Shown: positions 19,771 to 31,943, counted from the stretch's first letter. The stretch: 64,000 bases of DNA from Tolypothrix sp. PCC 7910 (GCF_011769525.1 NZ_CP050440.1:6635501-6699500), one strand, 5' to 3'. The notes: a model not told the origin generated them from the sequence alone. A program made the numbers and translations.

Positions 19771-20043
19771 TCAGGAGCGGCGAAACCATCGAAAAATATT
19801 CAGTTCGCCGCGCATTCTTTCTAGTTCTTGACGGTGTTGCATTGCTGTTGTATAATACCAGTCACAATGCCGCCGAAATTCTGATCGCTCCCTAACTTCA
19901 TGGTAGAACTGGTGAGTTGTTTGATAAGCACCAAAGGTTTCATCAACTTCGCTGGGAGTCGCAGGAATAATATAAGGTAAATTTTTAGACATAATATCAG
20001 GGAGTGCTGATTCCTGAGAAATTTGATAAGAGTCAAGGGTCAA
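19771..20043 (-). CDS. hypothetical protein, 90 aa
   Basis: A 90-residue protein. The core from MSKNLPYIIPATPSEVDETF onward is likely the conserved part and has its own ATG at residue 18; the first 17 residues may not be translated. The C-terminus is helical and basic (HRQELERMRGELNIFRWFRR). No motif is recognised. It converges with ftrV, 5 bp from its stop. Confidence 0.65.
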   Translation of the reverse strand: MTLDSYQISQESALPDIMSKNLPYIIPATPSEVDETFGAYQTTHQFYHEVRERSEFRRHCDWYYTTAMQHRQELERMRGELNIFRWFRRS

Positions 20044-20302
20044 AGGTCAAAAGCTAACATTTATAGCATTTTGGATGGTCAAAGATTTATTTACTAAGCT
20101 TTAGAGCGAGTCATTTGTCGCAATGATTTTTCACACTAGTAATAGAGTATTCACATAAGAGTTGTGGTATTTGTGACCTTTAAATTCAGATGGAAAAATT
20201 AAAGCTTTGCGACTATTGAAATTATAGCGATTGAAAATTGAACTGCTGGCACTCACAGTAGTACTGTTCACTCAGAACTTAGAACTTAAAACTCAACACT
20301 GT

Positions 20303-21094
20303 CTAGAGCCAACCGCGCAAACCATATATAAACAGCCCAACGTATTCTTTTAAAGCACTCGTAAAGTTGTTTAAGTTACTAGTATCAGGTAGTAAATTCA
20401 AGATAGCGGATTTAGGGCTATTACCCAGTTCTTGCATTTCGCCTTCACTGACAAGAAAATCAGTAGGTGCTGGAATCGCATCAATTCCTTGACGCTGAAA
20501 AATTTTGAGTGATCGCGGCATATGCATTGCCGAAGTGACTAACAATACTCGCTTAATGTTACGTGATTGCAGAATTTTCTTGACATTCACGGCATTTTGA
20601 TAAGTATTGAGCGATTCCGGTTCTTGCACAATGGCAGTAGCAGGTATTCCCAGGGACGTGAGAATATTTGCCATATCTGCCGATTCGGACGTACCACTAC
20701 CACGCCAATCAATGCGGCCACCGCTGAGGATAATTATCGGAGCTTTTTGTTGGCGATATAGTTGAGCGCCATAAATCACGCGATCGCCCTGTTCATTTAA
20801 ATCAGCACCAGGACGGGGCCAAAAAGCTGATTTAGTCGCACCACCCAAAACCACAATAGCTTCCGCATTTGGTATTTGGGTAGTTGCAGTATTTTGCCAT
20901 TCAAGCGATCGCACTAGTAAATGAGATATCCAAGCATTGCTGCAAAATAGCAGCAAAAATAGGGATAAAGCAATGGCGATCGCAGCCGTACGGGGCCGTT
21001 TCCATAGTGTTATCAATGCTACTACCAAGCTGATGCAAGCTAATCCCAACGGGTAGAAAAATAGCGGTAACAACTTGGAGAGATATAAGAACAT
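20303..21094 (-). CDS. YdcF/SanA-type DUF218 membrane protein
   Basis: A 263-residue protein starting MFLYLSKLLPLFFYPLGLA. Two N-terminal membrane segments (to about residue 60) precede a DUF218 domain with AEAIVVLGGATKSAFWPR, ILSGGRIDWRGSGTSESADM and EPESLNTYQNA. Members (ElyC, SanA, YdcF) are linked to envelope integrity; the reaction is unknown. A longer frame reaches 21175, but its first 27 residues are translated heptamer repeats, so the ATG at 21094 is preferred. Confidence 0.88.
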   Translation of the reverse strand: MFLYLSKLLPLFFYPLGLACISLVVALITLWKRPRTAAIAIALSLFLLLFCSNAWISHLLVRSLEWQNTATTQIPNAEAIVVLGGATKSAFWPRPGADLNEQGDRVIYGAQLYRQQKAPIIILSGGRIDWRGSGTSESADMANILTSLGIPATAIVQEPESLNTYQNAVNVKKILQSRNIKRVLLVTSAMHMPRSLKIFQRQGIDAIPAPTDFLVSEGEMQELGNSPKSAILNLLPDTSNLNNFTSALKEYVGLFIYGLRGWL

Positions 21095-21185
21095 ATTAGG
21101 GATTGATAATTGGTAATGGGTAATTGGTAATGGGAAAAAATGACCTGTGACTGTTGACCCTTGACTCTTGACCAATTACCAAATT

Positions 21186-21686
21186 TTACCGTTCCCAAAA
21201 TTTTAAATTGATACCTCCTGGTGTACGGCGGAAACGTCGGGTGGTTTTTCTAATGCGCCTGACATTGCTTCTGAGGCTGGGTTGTTCGTCCTCAGCTTCT
21301 TCTGTGGGTTCAAGTGGTAACTGAGTTCTAGTTTCTTCCTTACTTCCCCACCAAGCAATCATCCAGCCGCCACCTAAAGCACCTAAAGCACCTAATAAGA
21401 TACTCATTGGTGCTTGATACCCTAACCAACTAAAGCCAGCCAAGAACAATAGCCAATATTTCAATGCAGCATCAATACCCTCAGAAGAGTCTACAGACTG
21501 GGGTTTGGCACTATTCTTGCCTGCTGAGGTGATCCAGCCTAAGGAGAAACCACCAATTATTCCTAAAAAGATGCTGAGGGCGACTGAAGACCCTGTCATC
21601 CTTAATATCAGGGCTAAAATTAAGCCAAATATCAGTTGCGATAGGAAGCTTGGCGAAATATTCATGAAGTCTTTTTTCTGTGCCAT
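21186..21686 (-). CDS. hypothetical membrane protein, 166 aa
   Basis: A 166-residue protein with about four membrane segments. Two Gly-rich ones are near residues 12-53 (LSQLIFGLILALILRMTG; LSIFLGIIGGFSLGWITS) and two near 76-112. The C-terminal tail is strongly basic (RRIRKTTRRFRRTPGG) and probably cytoplasmic. The architecture is known as an unknown in cyanobacteria; no function assigned. It lies 16 bp after the APH-kinase gene on the same strand, so the two are probably co-transcribed. Confidence 0.7.
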   Translation of the reverse strand: MAQKKDFMNISPSFLSQLIFGLILALILRMTGSSVALSIFLGIIGGFSLGWITSAGKNSAKPQSVDSSEGIDAALKYWLLFLAGFSWLGYQAPMSILLGALGALGGGWMIAWWGSKEETRTQLPLEPTEEAEDEQPSLRSNVRRIRKTTRRFRRTPGGINLKFWER

Positions 21687-21702
21687 GAGATAAACCAGGC
21701 TA

Positions 21703-23244
21703 TTAGTGAATAATTTCTTTTAATTGTGCCTGTTGTGGCTGAGTTGTATCCAAAATCTTAAGGTAGGGTTTTTCTGTCTCAGTGAATGCTTCAAATTGTT
21801 TAATTTGGGATGCTAGTAAATCGGCGGTAGCATCAGCAATATCCCCAGTACGCTTAAGCAGACGCTCTTGCACAACTTCTAGAGGCGCTGTGCATTGAAT
21901 AATCTGGAGAGGAATTTGGTGTTGTTCGGCTTGGGTAATTGCCTCTTGGCGTAACTGTTGTCGGTCATATTTGGCATCTAGAATTACGGAAAAACCTTGA
22001 TTAGCAAGTATAATCCCTAATTCCAACAGCCGTGCATAAGTTTTCTGAGTCATTTCGGGTGTATAAATTTCATCCCCGCCTCGTTCTAGGAGGGGAATTC
22101 CCGCTAAGTGTTTTCGCACCGCATCTGAACGTAGGTGAATTGCTCCGATTTCACGTGCTAAAGACCGTGCTGTGGTACTTTTACCAGAACCAGACAAACC
22201 CGACATCATAATCAGTTGCCCTTGTTTGGGTTTAGTATACTCCCACGCTAGCTGATAATATATTGCTGCGGTTTTTGTCGCCTGTTCCTTGACCGCCGCT
22301 GGTACTGCGGGATCGTCTAGTAAAAATGAAGTGACTTTTGCTCTGACGTAAGACTGACGAATTAAATATATGGGTAGAATCTGTAATCCTTCCCAATCAC
22401 CAGTTTGTTCTACATAAGTATTTAAATAAGCATTACTCAAATCTTTTCGCTGCTGTGCTTCCAAATCCATGACCGCATAGGCAATATCAAACATGACATC
22501 CACAAAGCGGAAGGGTTCATTAAATTCAATGCAGTCGAACAGCAGGATTTGATCATGCCATAAAGCAATATTTCTTAAGTGTAAATCGCCATGACATTCG
22601 CGAATATAGTTATTTTTAATTCTGCTGGCAAATAATTCTCCGCGTTCTGCAAAAAAACGCTCAGTGTATGCTTTAGTTTCGTCAAACTGTACCTGAGTTT
22701 GAGGCCCACCGATATATTTCTCGGTTTGCTCGTAATTTTCATCAAACGCCTCACGGACTTGGGCTACTTCACCAAAACTGAGAATATAATCATTAGTCTC
22801 AGTTTTGGCATGATATTGAGCTACTATCCGCCCTAATTCTTCTAGGTGTGCCTCATTTAATTTCCCTTGCTCAAATAAGCTGCTAAACAGAGCCTCTTGG
22901 GGAAACTGGCGCATCTTCAGCGCATATTCTACAGACTCACCTGTTCCTCCCAAGTGGTATTGCTCACCTTCTAGAGTCAGCGGTAACACTTCTAAATACA
23001 ATTCACCTGCACCACGCTGATTTAACCGCAATTCTTCTTGGCAAAAATGTTGCCGCTTTTCTAAGGTGGAGTAGTTTAAAAAGCCGAAATTCACAGGCTT
23101 TTTCAATTTATAGACATAGTCACCAGTTAGCAGCACATAGGAAACATGGGTTTGAATCAGTTGAATGGGTTCTGAAACTGCATGAGGATAAAATCCTGGC
23201 TGCAACATTTGCTGAATTAAGGCGGGAAGAGTTGCTTCTGTCAT
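21703..23244 (-). CDS. fusion of aminoglycoside-phosphotransferase-like and P-loop kinase domains
   Basis: A 513-residue protein starting MTEATLPALIQQML. The N-terminal APH-like kinase domain carries the catalytic loop ECHGDLHLRNIALW and the metal-binding DCIEFNEPFRFVD (about residues 215-245). The C-terminal AAA_33-type kinase carries the P-loop MSGLSGSGKSTTARSL near 340. Such two-domain proteins are widespread and of unknown substrate; antibiotic resistance should not be assumed. A longer frame to 23346 exists, but its first 34 residues are translated repeats, including the 42-bp element. Confidence 0.88.
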   Translation of the reverse strand: MTEATLPALIQQMLQPGFYPHAVSEPIQLIQTHVSYVLLTGDYVYKLKKPVNFGFLNYSTLEKRQHFCQEELRLNQRGAGELYLEVLPLTLEGEQYHLGGTGESVEYALKMRQFPQEALFSSLFEQGKLNEAHLEELGRIVAQYHAKTETNDYILSFGEVAQVREAFDENYEQTEKYIGGPQTQVQFDETKAYTERFFAERGELFASRIKNNYIRECHGDLHLRNIALWHDQILLFDCIEFNEPFRFVDVMFDIAYAVMDLEAQQRKDLSNAYLNTYVEQTGDWEGLQILPIYLIRQSYVRAKVTSFLLDDPAVPAAVKEQATKTAAIYYQLAWEYTKPKQGQLIMMSGLSGSGKSTTARSLAREIGAIHLRSDAVRKHLAGIPLLERGGDEIYTPEMTQKTYARLLELGIILANQGFSVILDAKYDRQQLRQEAITQAEQHQIPLQIIQCTAPLEVVQERLLKRTGDIADATADLLASQIKQFEAFTETEKPYLKILDTTQPQQAQLKEIIH

Positions 23245-23278
23245 ATTTGTTGGGGAATGGGGAATGGGGACTGGGGAC

Positions 23279-23320
23279 TGGGGAACTCGGGGCCCCCTCT
23301 GGGGATAAGGGGTAATGGGG
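23279..23320. repeat. 42-bp GC-rich element, copy C
   Basis: Identical to 10326-10367, flanked on both sides by GGGGACT heptamers, about 35 bp upstream of the start of the APH-kinase fusion gene. Confidence 0.85.
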
Positions 23321-23490
23321 ACTGGGGACAAGGAAGAAATAATCAATCGTCTTTGAATCTTGACTGTTGACTATTGACAAGCAGCAAATGCCCAATATCG
23401 AAAAAGTATATCCTTTATATATTTATATATAGGTGTGATTTTTATACTTCATCCTTAAGCCTTCATCCTTAGTGTTGCCGCTGATAGCTT

Positions 23491-23517
23491 AACAAAAAAC
23501 CAGGGTTTTACCCCTGG
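23491..23517 (-). terminator. rho-independent terminator of rplY
   Basis: Read on minus, CCAGGG (23517-23512) and CCCTGG (23505-23500) form a hairpin followed by TTTTTTGTT. It lies 59 bp after the rplY stop, and purA lies upstream on the same strand. Confidence 0.85.
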
Positions 23518-23575
23518 CATCATCAGCAATTATCACAAAATTTAGGTAGCAAAAAAGATGAAATATCTTCCGCAA

Positions 23576-23875
23576 TTAGCTTTGAGGAGCGGCAAAAAAG
23601 CTGACATGGTAGGTTGTGCCTTTTGCGGGATGGCTTTGAACTTCCCGAACTATAGTTTTACCACTCCACTCGAGCTCGGGAATTGTCAGTTCAACTTCTG
23701 TTTTGTTGACAACAGCGTGCTTGAGCAAGCGCTCAACGATTTTTGCATCAACTACTAAAGAAATTGATTCGGCACCTTTGTGACCGTATAAATTCGCGGG
23801 AATTAATCCAGAACGACGCAAAGCTTTAGGCTTGCTGCCTTCTGGTCTAGTTTTAGATTCGACTGTGAAGCTCAT
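23576..23875 (-). CDS. rplY: 50S ribosomal protein L25
   Basis: A 99-residue 5S rRNA-binding protein beginning [20 protein letters not shown], with [19 protein letters not shown] typical of the L25/TL5/CTC family. This is the single-domain form. A longer frame starting at 23908 adds 11 residues from heptamer repeats ([11 protein letters not shown]) and is less likely. It lies downstream of purA and ends in a clear terminator. Confidence 0.93.
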   Translation of the reverse strand: MSFTVESKTRPEGSKPKALRRSGLIPANLYGHKGAESISLVVDAKIVERLLKHAVVNKTEVELTIPELEWSGKTIVREVQSHPAKGTTYHVSFFAAPQS

Positions 23876-23881
23876 ACAAGT

Positions 23882-23945
23882 TGTTAGTGGTAATTTGTCA
23901 TTTGTCAATTGTCATTTGTCAATTGTCATTTGTCATTTGCTAATG
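23882..23945. repeat. TTTGTCA/ATTGTCA heptamer repeats between purA and rplY
   Basis: Consecutive 7-bp units (ATTTGTC, AATTGTC) occupy most of the gap between purA and rplY. Confidence 0.8.
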
Positions 23946-23966
23946 ACGAACGACTGATAACTAGTG

Positions 23967-26120
<2,154 letters not shown>

Positions 26121-28652
26121 ATGATGAAATGGTCTGTCATCCAAAAGCTGAGAGCAGTATTTATTCTAGTCTTGGCGGTTTTGTTTACCAATGCTGTAGT
26201 TTCCCATAGCACAACGATGCAACTGGTACGGAATCGGCAATTAGTAATATCTTCCCAAGAAATTATTACTCAGGTACAAACGCTACTGACAACCCTAAAC
26301 AATGCTGAAACGGCACAGCGTAGTTACTTAATAACTATAGATGCAAATAACTTAGCCACCTATTTGCAAGCAAGTCAACAAATTGACAGTCATATTCAAA
26401 GTCTTAAACAGCTAACTCAATCGCATCCCAATCATCAGTGGATTGCTGTACTGCAACAAAAAATTAATGACAGACTCAACATTTTGCAAGCAGAAGTTGT
26501 TGTTTTGCAAAACCAAGGTTTTGATGCTGCAAGACAATTAGTGTTGTCTCACCAAGAGGAGAATCTTAGTAATGATATCCCTAAATTGATTCACGACGCT
26601 TTAGCAGGTGAGCAAAAAATATTACAGCAGCGAAATCAGCCGTTACAAGCGACTTCCCGTAAGTCAATGGCAACATTTTTATTAGCTGCTGTCATAGATT
26701 TATTATTGGTGGCTTTGTTATATGACTTGTTATGGCGTTACATCAAGCGACTTCAGCATACAGAATTAAATTTGCGCCAAAGTGAGAATCGATTGCGAGC
26801 AATTATTGATGCAGAACCGGAGTGTCTCAAGTTAATTGCTAGGGATGGTAAGTTATTAGAAATCAATGCTTCTGGATTGGCAATGTTGGAGCTAGAAACT
26901 GCAGAAACTTTGATTGGACAGCCAGTTGCTGCGACTATCTCACCAGAGTACAGGGAAGCTTTTGAATCTCTACATGAACGTGTTTGTCAAGGACAAAAAG
27001 GGACTTTAGAATACGAGATTGTGGGAAGTAGGGGTACTCGTCGTTGGTTGGAAACTCATGCTGTACCGCTACGTAAGGAAGCTGATGGCACATTTTTGCA
27101 TTTGGCGGTAACGCGAGATATTACCAAGCGCCAACAAGCAGAACAGAAAATTCGCGAACAAGCTGCACTTTTAGATGTTGCAACTGATGCAATTGTCGTC
27201 AGAAATATCCACAACCAAATATTATTTTGGAACCAAGGTGCTGAACGTATTTACGGCTGGAAGGCTGAGGAAGCGTTGGGTAAAAATGTGGTTGATTTGT
27301 TATACAAAGATAGTTCACCACAACTACAAGGTGCATTTTTGACAGTGTTACGTACAGGTGAATGGCGCGGCGAATTGCAGCAAATAACAAAGGATGGAAA
27401 AGAAATTATTGTCGAAAGCCGCTGGACACTCATGCGGGATACTCAGAATCAACCAAAATCAATTTTGAGTGTCAGTACAGAAATTACTCAAAAGAAACAA
27501 CTCGAAGCACAGCTTTTGCGATCGCAACGGTTAGAAAGTATTGGTACTCTAGCTGGTGGGATTGCCCATGACCTTAACAACGTTCTAGCTCCCGTGTTAA
27601 TGTCAGTTGAGCTATTACGGATGAAATTACCAGACCAACAAAGTCAACGCATTCTGCAAACGCTAGAAAGTAATGTCAAACGCGGCGCTAATTTGCTCAA
27701 GCAAGTGTTGTCTTTTGCTCGCGGTATTGAAGGCAAAAAGACAATTGTGCAAGTTAGACTTTTGATACAGGAAATTGAGCAAATTATCCAACAAACATTT
27801 CCGAAATCGATTACCTGTCAAGTAGATTTACCAGCAAATCTTTGGTATATGTCTGGTAATACTACCGAACTGCATCAAGTGCTGATGAATTTGGTAGTGA
27901 ATGCCCGTGATGCCATGCCCGACGGTGGTATCTTGAAAATTGGTGCAGAAAATGTGGTGATTAATGAGAAATCAACCCAAATTAATATTGATGCTCAAGT
28001 AGGTGCTTATATTGCTATTTCTGTTAGCGATACAGGTACCGGAATCCCACCAGAAATTCAAGAGCGAATTTTTGAACCCTTTTTTACCACAAAAGAGGTG
28101 GGTAAGGGTACAGGGTTAGGACTTTCTACAGCCATAGGTATTATTAAAAACCATGATGGTTTTGTTGATGTAAATAGTGAAGTTAACCAAGGCACAGAGT
28201 TTAAAGTATACTTACCAGCATTGAGCGATCGCACTCAACCTCTGCACACTCCCGAAATTTCAGCACCAACAGGAAATGGCGAATTAATTTTGCTAGTGGA
28301 TGACGAAGTCGCCATTCTAGAAATTACTAAATCATCCTTAGAAAAACATAATTATCAAGTGTTAACTGCTAGTAATGGCATTGAAGCTGTAGCAATTTAT
28401 GCTCAACATCAGCAGCAAATAAGCGTAGTGTTGCTAGATATGATGATGCCATTAATGGATGGTGCGATCGCAATTCGCAAATTACAAACAATTAATCCCC
28501 ATGTCAAAATTATTGCTCTGAGTGGGCTTTTATCCCATCAGAACATTAAGGAAGTTACTGATATGGGTGCTAGTGCATTTTTATCTAAACCCTGCACTAG
28601 CAACGAGTTATTACAAACAATCGCTAGAATAAAAGTCCTGAGTTGTGAGTAG
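26121..28652 (+). CDS. CHASE3-PAS-PAS hybrid histidine kinase
   Basis: An 843-residue membrane sensor. A membrane segment at about 10-28 and another at about 183-203 bracket a CHASE3-like helical sensor (NAETAQRSYLITIDANNLAT is its signature). Two PAS domains follow (about 222-340 and 345-460). The kinase core has the phospho-acceptor His483 in GGIAHDLNNVLAP and ATPase boxes VNARDAMP, DTGTGIPPE and GTGLGLST. A C-terminal receiver (about 725-843) has LVDDE and phospho-acceptor Asp in VVLLDMMMP. It autophosphorylates and passes phosphate to its own receiver; the stimulus is unknown. No neighbouring response regulator is present. Confidence 0.93.
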   Translation: MMKWSVIQKLRAVFILVLAVLFTNAVVSHSTTMQLVRNRQLVISSQEIITQVQTLLTTLNNAETAQRSYLITIDANNLATYLQASQQIDSHIQSLKQLTQSHPNHQWIAVLQQKINDRLNILQAEVVVLQNQGFDAARQLVLSHQEENLSNDIPKLIHDALAGEQKILQQRNQPLQATSRKSMATFLLAAVIDLLLVALLYDLLWRYIKRLQHTELNLRQSENRLRAIIDAEPECLKLIARDGKLLEINASGLAMLELETAETLIGQPVAATISPEYREAFESLHERVCQGQKGTLEYEIVGSRGTRRWLETHAVPLRKEADGTFLHLAVTRDITKRQQAEQKIREQAALLDVATDAIVVRNIHNQILFWNQGAERIYGWKAEEALGKNVVDLLYKDSSPQLQGAFLTVLRTGEWRGELQQITKDGKEIIVESRWTLMRDTQNQPKSILSVSTEITQKKQLEAQLLRSQRLESIGTLAGGIAHDLNNVLAPVLMSVELLRMKLPDQQSQRILQTLESNVKRGANLLKQVLSFARGIEGKKTIVQVRLLIQEIEQIIQQTFPKSITCQVDLPANLWYMSGNTTELHQVLMNLVVNARDAMPDGGILKIGAENVVINEKSTQINIDAQVGAYIAISVSDTGTGIPPEIQERIFEPFFTTKEVGKGTGLGLSTAIGIIKNHDGFVDVNSEVNQGTEFKVYLPALSDRTQPLHTPEISAPTGNGELILLVDDEVAILEITKSSLEKHNYQVLTASNGIEAVAIYAQHQQQISVVLLDMMMPLMDGAIAIRKLQTINPHVKIIALSGLLSHQNIKEVTDMGASAFLSKPCTSNELLQTIARIKVLSCE

Positions 28653-28663
28653 TGAGTGCCTAC

Positions 28664-28745
28664 TGGGAGATGAGGGGGATGAGGTAGATGAGGGAGAAAT
28701 TACTAGATATCCATTACCAATTACCAATTACCCATTCCCCATCCC
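28664..28745. repeat. GATGAGG and ATTACCA/CCCCATT repeats
   Basis: Short repeat tracts (GATGAGG units, then AATTACC and CCCATTC units) between the kinase gene and the deaminase-like gene. Confidence 0.7.
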
Positions 28746-28834
28746 CAAAACTTTATACAATCTCCCTAAAGGCATAGATTTTTTTTAACAAAGTTCTTGT
28801 TAAGATTAGTAAAATTTCTCCGGAAAACACCAAT

Positions 28835-29878
28835 ATGGCTTTATACGCTGAATTGCATCGGCATCTGGGCGGTTCGGTTGTACCTCGTGTGTTGTGGCGA
28901 TATTTCGAGAGACATACGTCTGATTTAATTTCCCGCTTTGCGAACTATCCAGAATTTGAAGAGTTTTATACCAAACCTCGTAATACCTTAGACGAGTATT
29001 TAGAATTACACACCTTGGTAGAAAGTGTACAGACTGTAGAAACTTTGCCTTACTTTATCTACCGATTGTTACGGGGTGCTTATATATTTGAGAACTTGGC
29101 TTATTTGGAACTACGCTACACCCCTTATTTACGGACACCTGAACATTTAAGTCAATCCGAAAGAATTGACAAGATGGCGGAAATTGTGGAGGTTGTGGGT
29201 AAAGCCAGTCAGTTGGAAGAATATCCGATTGTGACTAGCCAAATTCTTTGTATGCACTCGCGCCTACCCTATGAGGTGAATAAGGCAATTGTTGATTTGG
29301 CGGCACAAAGCAAACAATATGTTTGTGCGGTAGATATCGCCGGCGGTGACAGCCACTATGCTGAACGGTTAGAAGAATGGATGAATCTGTATGATTATGC
29401 CTGTTCTTTAGGTATCAACACCACAGGACATCTTTACGAAACTACTGCAGGTTGTTACACCGAACTTTTACCCTATCTGAAGCGGATTGGACACGGCATT
29501 CAAATTCCTCTGTTGTATCCTGAGTTACTCCCAGAGTTGGCGCAAAGAGGACAGTGTTTGGAAGTTTGCCCCACAACTTACATCAAAACTGGTACTTTAC
29601 AAGATATCCGTCAACTAAAGTTAGTTTTTGACCGATGTTTTGAAGCTGGGGTAGACATTGCAATTTGTACTGATAACGCTGGTTTGCATAATGTGCGTCT
29701 GCCATTTGAGTATGAAAATCTTTTGACATACGACATTATTAACTTTAAACAGTTGCAAGCTTGTCAGGATGCAGCTTTTCGTCATGCTTTTGCTTGGCCT
29801 CATGGCGAACGTCCTGCATCGTTGTTAAATGACTTGCTGAAACCGGAACCTCCGAAAGTTTTGGCAATGAGAGAATAA
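28835..29878 (+). CDS. adenosine deaminase-like metal hydrolase
   Basis: A 347-residue TIM-barrel amidohydrolase. Metal and catalytic residues are recognisable but altered: ELHRHLGGS near the N-terminus (usually HLHLDG), TTGHLYETTAG (His and Glu of HxxE), RIGHG, and CTDNAGLH in place of the usual TDDP. It probably deaminates a purine nucleoside or related compound; the divergent motifs make the exact substrate uncertain. Length matches the family. Confidence 0.8.
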   Translation: MALYAELHRHLGGSVVPRVLWRYFERHTSDLISRFANYPEFEEFYTKPRNTLDEYLELHTLVESVQTVETLPYFIYRLLRGAYIFENLAYLELRYTPYLRTPEHLSQSERIDKMAEIVEVVGKASQLEEYPIVTSQILCMHSRLPYEVNKAIVDLAAQSKQYVCAVDIAGGDSHYAERLEEWMNLYDYACSLGINTTGHLYETTAGCYTELLPYLKRIGHGIQIPLLYPELLPELAQRGQCLEVCPTTYIKTGTLQDIRQLKLVFDRCFEAGVDIAICTDNAGLHNVRLPFEYENLLTYDIINFKQLQACQDAAFRHAFAWPHGERPASLLNDLLKPEPPKVLAMRE

Positions 29879-29892
29879 TTCCGCAGGCAATT

Positions 29893-29942
29893 TTAGATTT
29901 TGGATTTTGGATTTTGGATTAAAGATTCAAAATCCAAAATTT
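29893..29942. repeat. GATTTTG heptamer repeat with reverse arm
   Basis: Three to four GATTTTG units (TTTTGGATTTTGGATTTTGG) are followed by CAAAATCCAAAAT on the opposite sense, so the tract can fold on itself. It follows the deaminase-like stop. Confidence 0.7.
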
Positions 29943-30055
29943 ATTGACTGTTTTGATACGAGCGAGATCGCTTTACATTTAGTAAAAATTTTGGGGAACG
30001 GTAAACAAAATTGCTTATTGTATTCAGTGTTGGCTTTTCGCCTACACTGTAATTT

Positions 30056-31768
30056 ATGAAATCTACTATTCACGCTTTACCTACAGAAGTCGTATATCTA
30101 ATTACAGCTGGAGAGGTGATTGACTCTTTAGCTTCTGTCGTGCGGGAATTAGTAGAAAATTCCTTGGATGCAGGTGCGACGAGAATTGTTGTTTCTCTAT
30201 GGCCGCAGCAATGGCGAGTGCGAGTAGCCGATAACGGTTGCGGAATGAACTTAGATGATTTGCAAAAAGCCGCAGCAACCCACAGCACCAGTAAAATTTA
30301 CACTTGTGCTGATTTATGGAAGATTAGCAGTTTAGGATTTCGCGGAGAAGCACTCCACAGTTTGACAAATTTGTCAAACTTAGAAATTTTGAGTCGTCCG
30401 GCTGGTGAAAATTGGGGATGGCGAGTTGTTTATAGTGATGGCGGGAAAGTTGAGCAAGTAGAAGTAGCTGCGATCGCACCTGGTACAGTGGTGACAGTCT
30501 CAAATTTATTTGCCAATTGTATAGCGCGTCGTCAGGGGTTACCAGTAGTTGCACAGCAAATGAAAGCCGTGCAAACCGCAATTCAACAAATTGCTTTGTG
30601 TCATCCCCAAGTTACCTGGCAAGTGCAACAAAATGACCGTGATTGGTTTACGATTTATCCAGCTAGCACCAGCAAAAAATTACTGCCGCAGTTCATACCC
30701 CAAGTTAAAGAAGCCGACTTCCAAGAAGTCAAACTAGCAATACCCCATCCAACCAACTCAGAAAACTCAGAACTCAGAACTCAGCACTCAGAACTCACAT
30801 TAGTGGTAGGATTACCTGATCGCTGTCATCGTCATCGTCCAGATTGGGTACGTGTAGCCATTAACGGCCGGATGGTGAAGTCAGCAGAACTTGAGCAAAC
30901 AATTTTAGCAGCATTCCATCGCACATTACCACGCGATCGCTATCCAGTTTGTTTCTTACATCTTGATATTTCTCCAGACCAAATCAACTGGAATCGTAAC
31001 CCAGCAAAAACAGAAATTTATCTTAATGAAATCGGTTATTGGCAAGAACAAGTTACTCAAGGAATTGAGCAAGCATTACGCCTCAGTTCTGCCAATATTA
31101 AAGAAGCCGTTCATATTACCCGCGTTAGCAAATTACTCAAAGCTGCAGAAGCTAAAGGCGGCTACAATTTTAATCCAAAAAATCCTAAAGACGATAATAA
31201 TAATCAGCAATCAGCACTCAACAATCCTTACTCTTTAAAAGCTGTTGCTCAAGTTAGTAATACTTATATTGTCGTGGAACATTCTGAGGGAGTTTGGTTA
31301 GTAGAACAGCATATTGCCCATGAGCGAGTTTTGTATGAGCAATTATGCGATAACTGGCAAATGATACCCATTGAACCAGCAATTATTCTCTATCAATTAA
31401 CGCCAAAACAAGTAGCACAGTTACAACGTATTGGTTTAGATATAGAAACCTTTGGCGAACAACTTTGGGCAGTTCGCAATGTCCCTGCAATGTTGCAGCA
31501 GCGAGAAGATTGTGCTGATGCAATTTTAGAATTGAGTTTAGGTGGTGATTTACAAGCCGCGCAAGTTGCTGTGGCTTGTCGCAGTGCTATACGGAATGGT
31601 ACACCGATGAGTTTGCCCCAGATGCAAACACTTTTAGATCAATGGCAACGCACTCGCAATCCTCGCACCTGTCCCCACGGAAGACCTATTTATTTATCAT
31701 TAGAAGAATCTGCTTTAGCGCGGTTTTTCCGGCGTAATTGGGTAATTGGTAAGAGTCACGGCATTTAA
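30056..31768 (+). CDS. mutL: DNA mismatch repair protein MutL
   Basis: A 570-residue GHL ATPase that couples mismatch recognition by MutS to strand removal. N-terminal motifs: ELVENSLDAGATR, DNGCGM, THSTSKI and GFRGEAL. The C-terminal domain has EQHIAHERVLYEQL where the endonuclease motif is normally DQHAxxExxxxE, so the first Asp is Glu; CRSAIRNG and CPHGRPI are retained. Nicking activity may therefore be altered. Two linker stretches are low-complexity: SENSELRTQHSELT is encoded by CAGAACT heptamer-like repeats (30760-30803), and a second Asn/Gln-rich patch is at 31195-31225. Confidence 0.95.
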   Translation: MKSTIHALPTEVVYLITAGEVIDSLASVVRELVENSLDAGATRIVVSLWPQQWRVRVADNGCGMNLDDLQKAAATHSTSKIYTCADLWKISSLGFRGEALHSLTNLSNLEILSRPAGENWGWRVVYSDGGKVEQVEVAAIAPGTVVTVSNLFANCIARRQGLPVVAQQMKAVQTAIQQIALCHPQVTWQVQQNDRDWFTIYPASTSKKLLPQFIPQVKEADFQEVKLAIPHPTNSENSELRTQHSELTLVVGLPDRCHRHRPDWVRVAINGRMVKSAELEQTILAAFHRTLPRDRYPVCFLHLDISPDQINWNRNPAKTEIYLNEIGYWQEQVTQGIEQALRLSSANIKEAVHITRVSKLLKAAEAKGGYNFNPKNPKDDNNNQQSALNNPYSLKAVAQVSNTYIVVEHSEGVWLVEQHIAHERVLYEQLCDNWQMIPIEPAIILYQLTPKQVAQLQRIGLDIETFGEQLWAVRNVPAMLQQREDCADAILELSLGGDLQAAQVAVACRSAIRNGTPMSLPQMQTLLDQWQRTRNPRTCPHGRPIYLSLEESALARFFRRNWVIGKSHGI

Positions 31769-31943
31769 GTTTGATGATGAGAGCTACTTGATAAGTTAAG
31801 TTAGTTTATTGTCGTCGTTGATTTTGCGGATTTTTTATAGTAAGCAAATTTAGACACAAAACTTGAACTTGTAAGTAATCAGAATTCTGAACTTTATTGT
31901 TAGTGCAGATTAAATCTTGGGAATTCTAAAATAGGCAAACTTG

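Noticed and set aside
21703-23244. aminoglycoside resistance gene, or the missing Pnkp
   Set aside because: The APH-like fold is fused to a general P-loop kinase and has no resistance-specific features; there is no phosphatase or ligase domain as in Pnkp.
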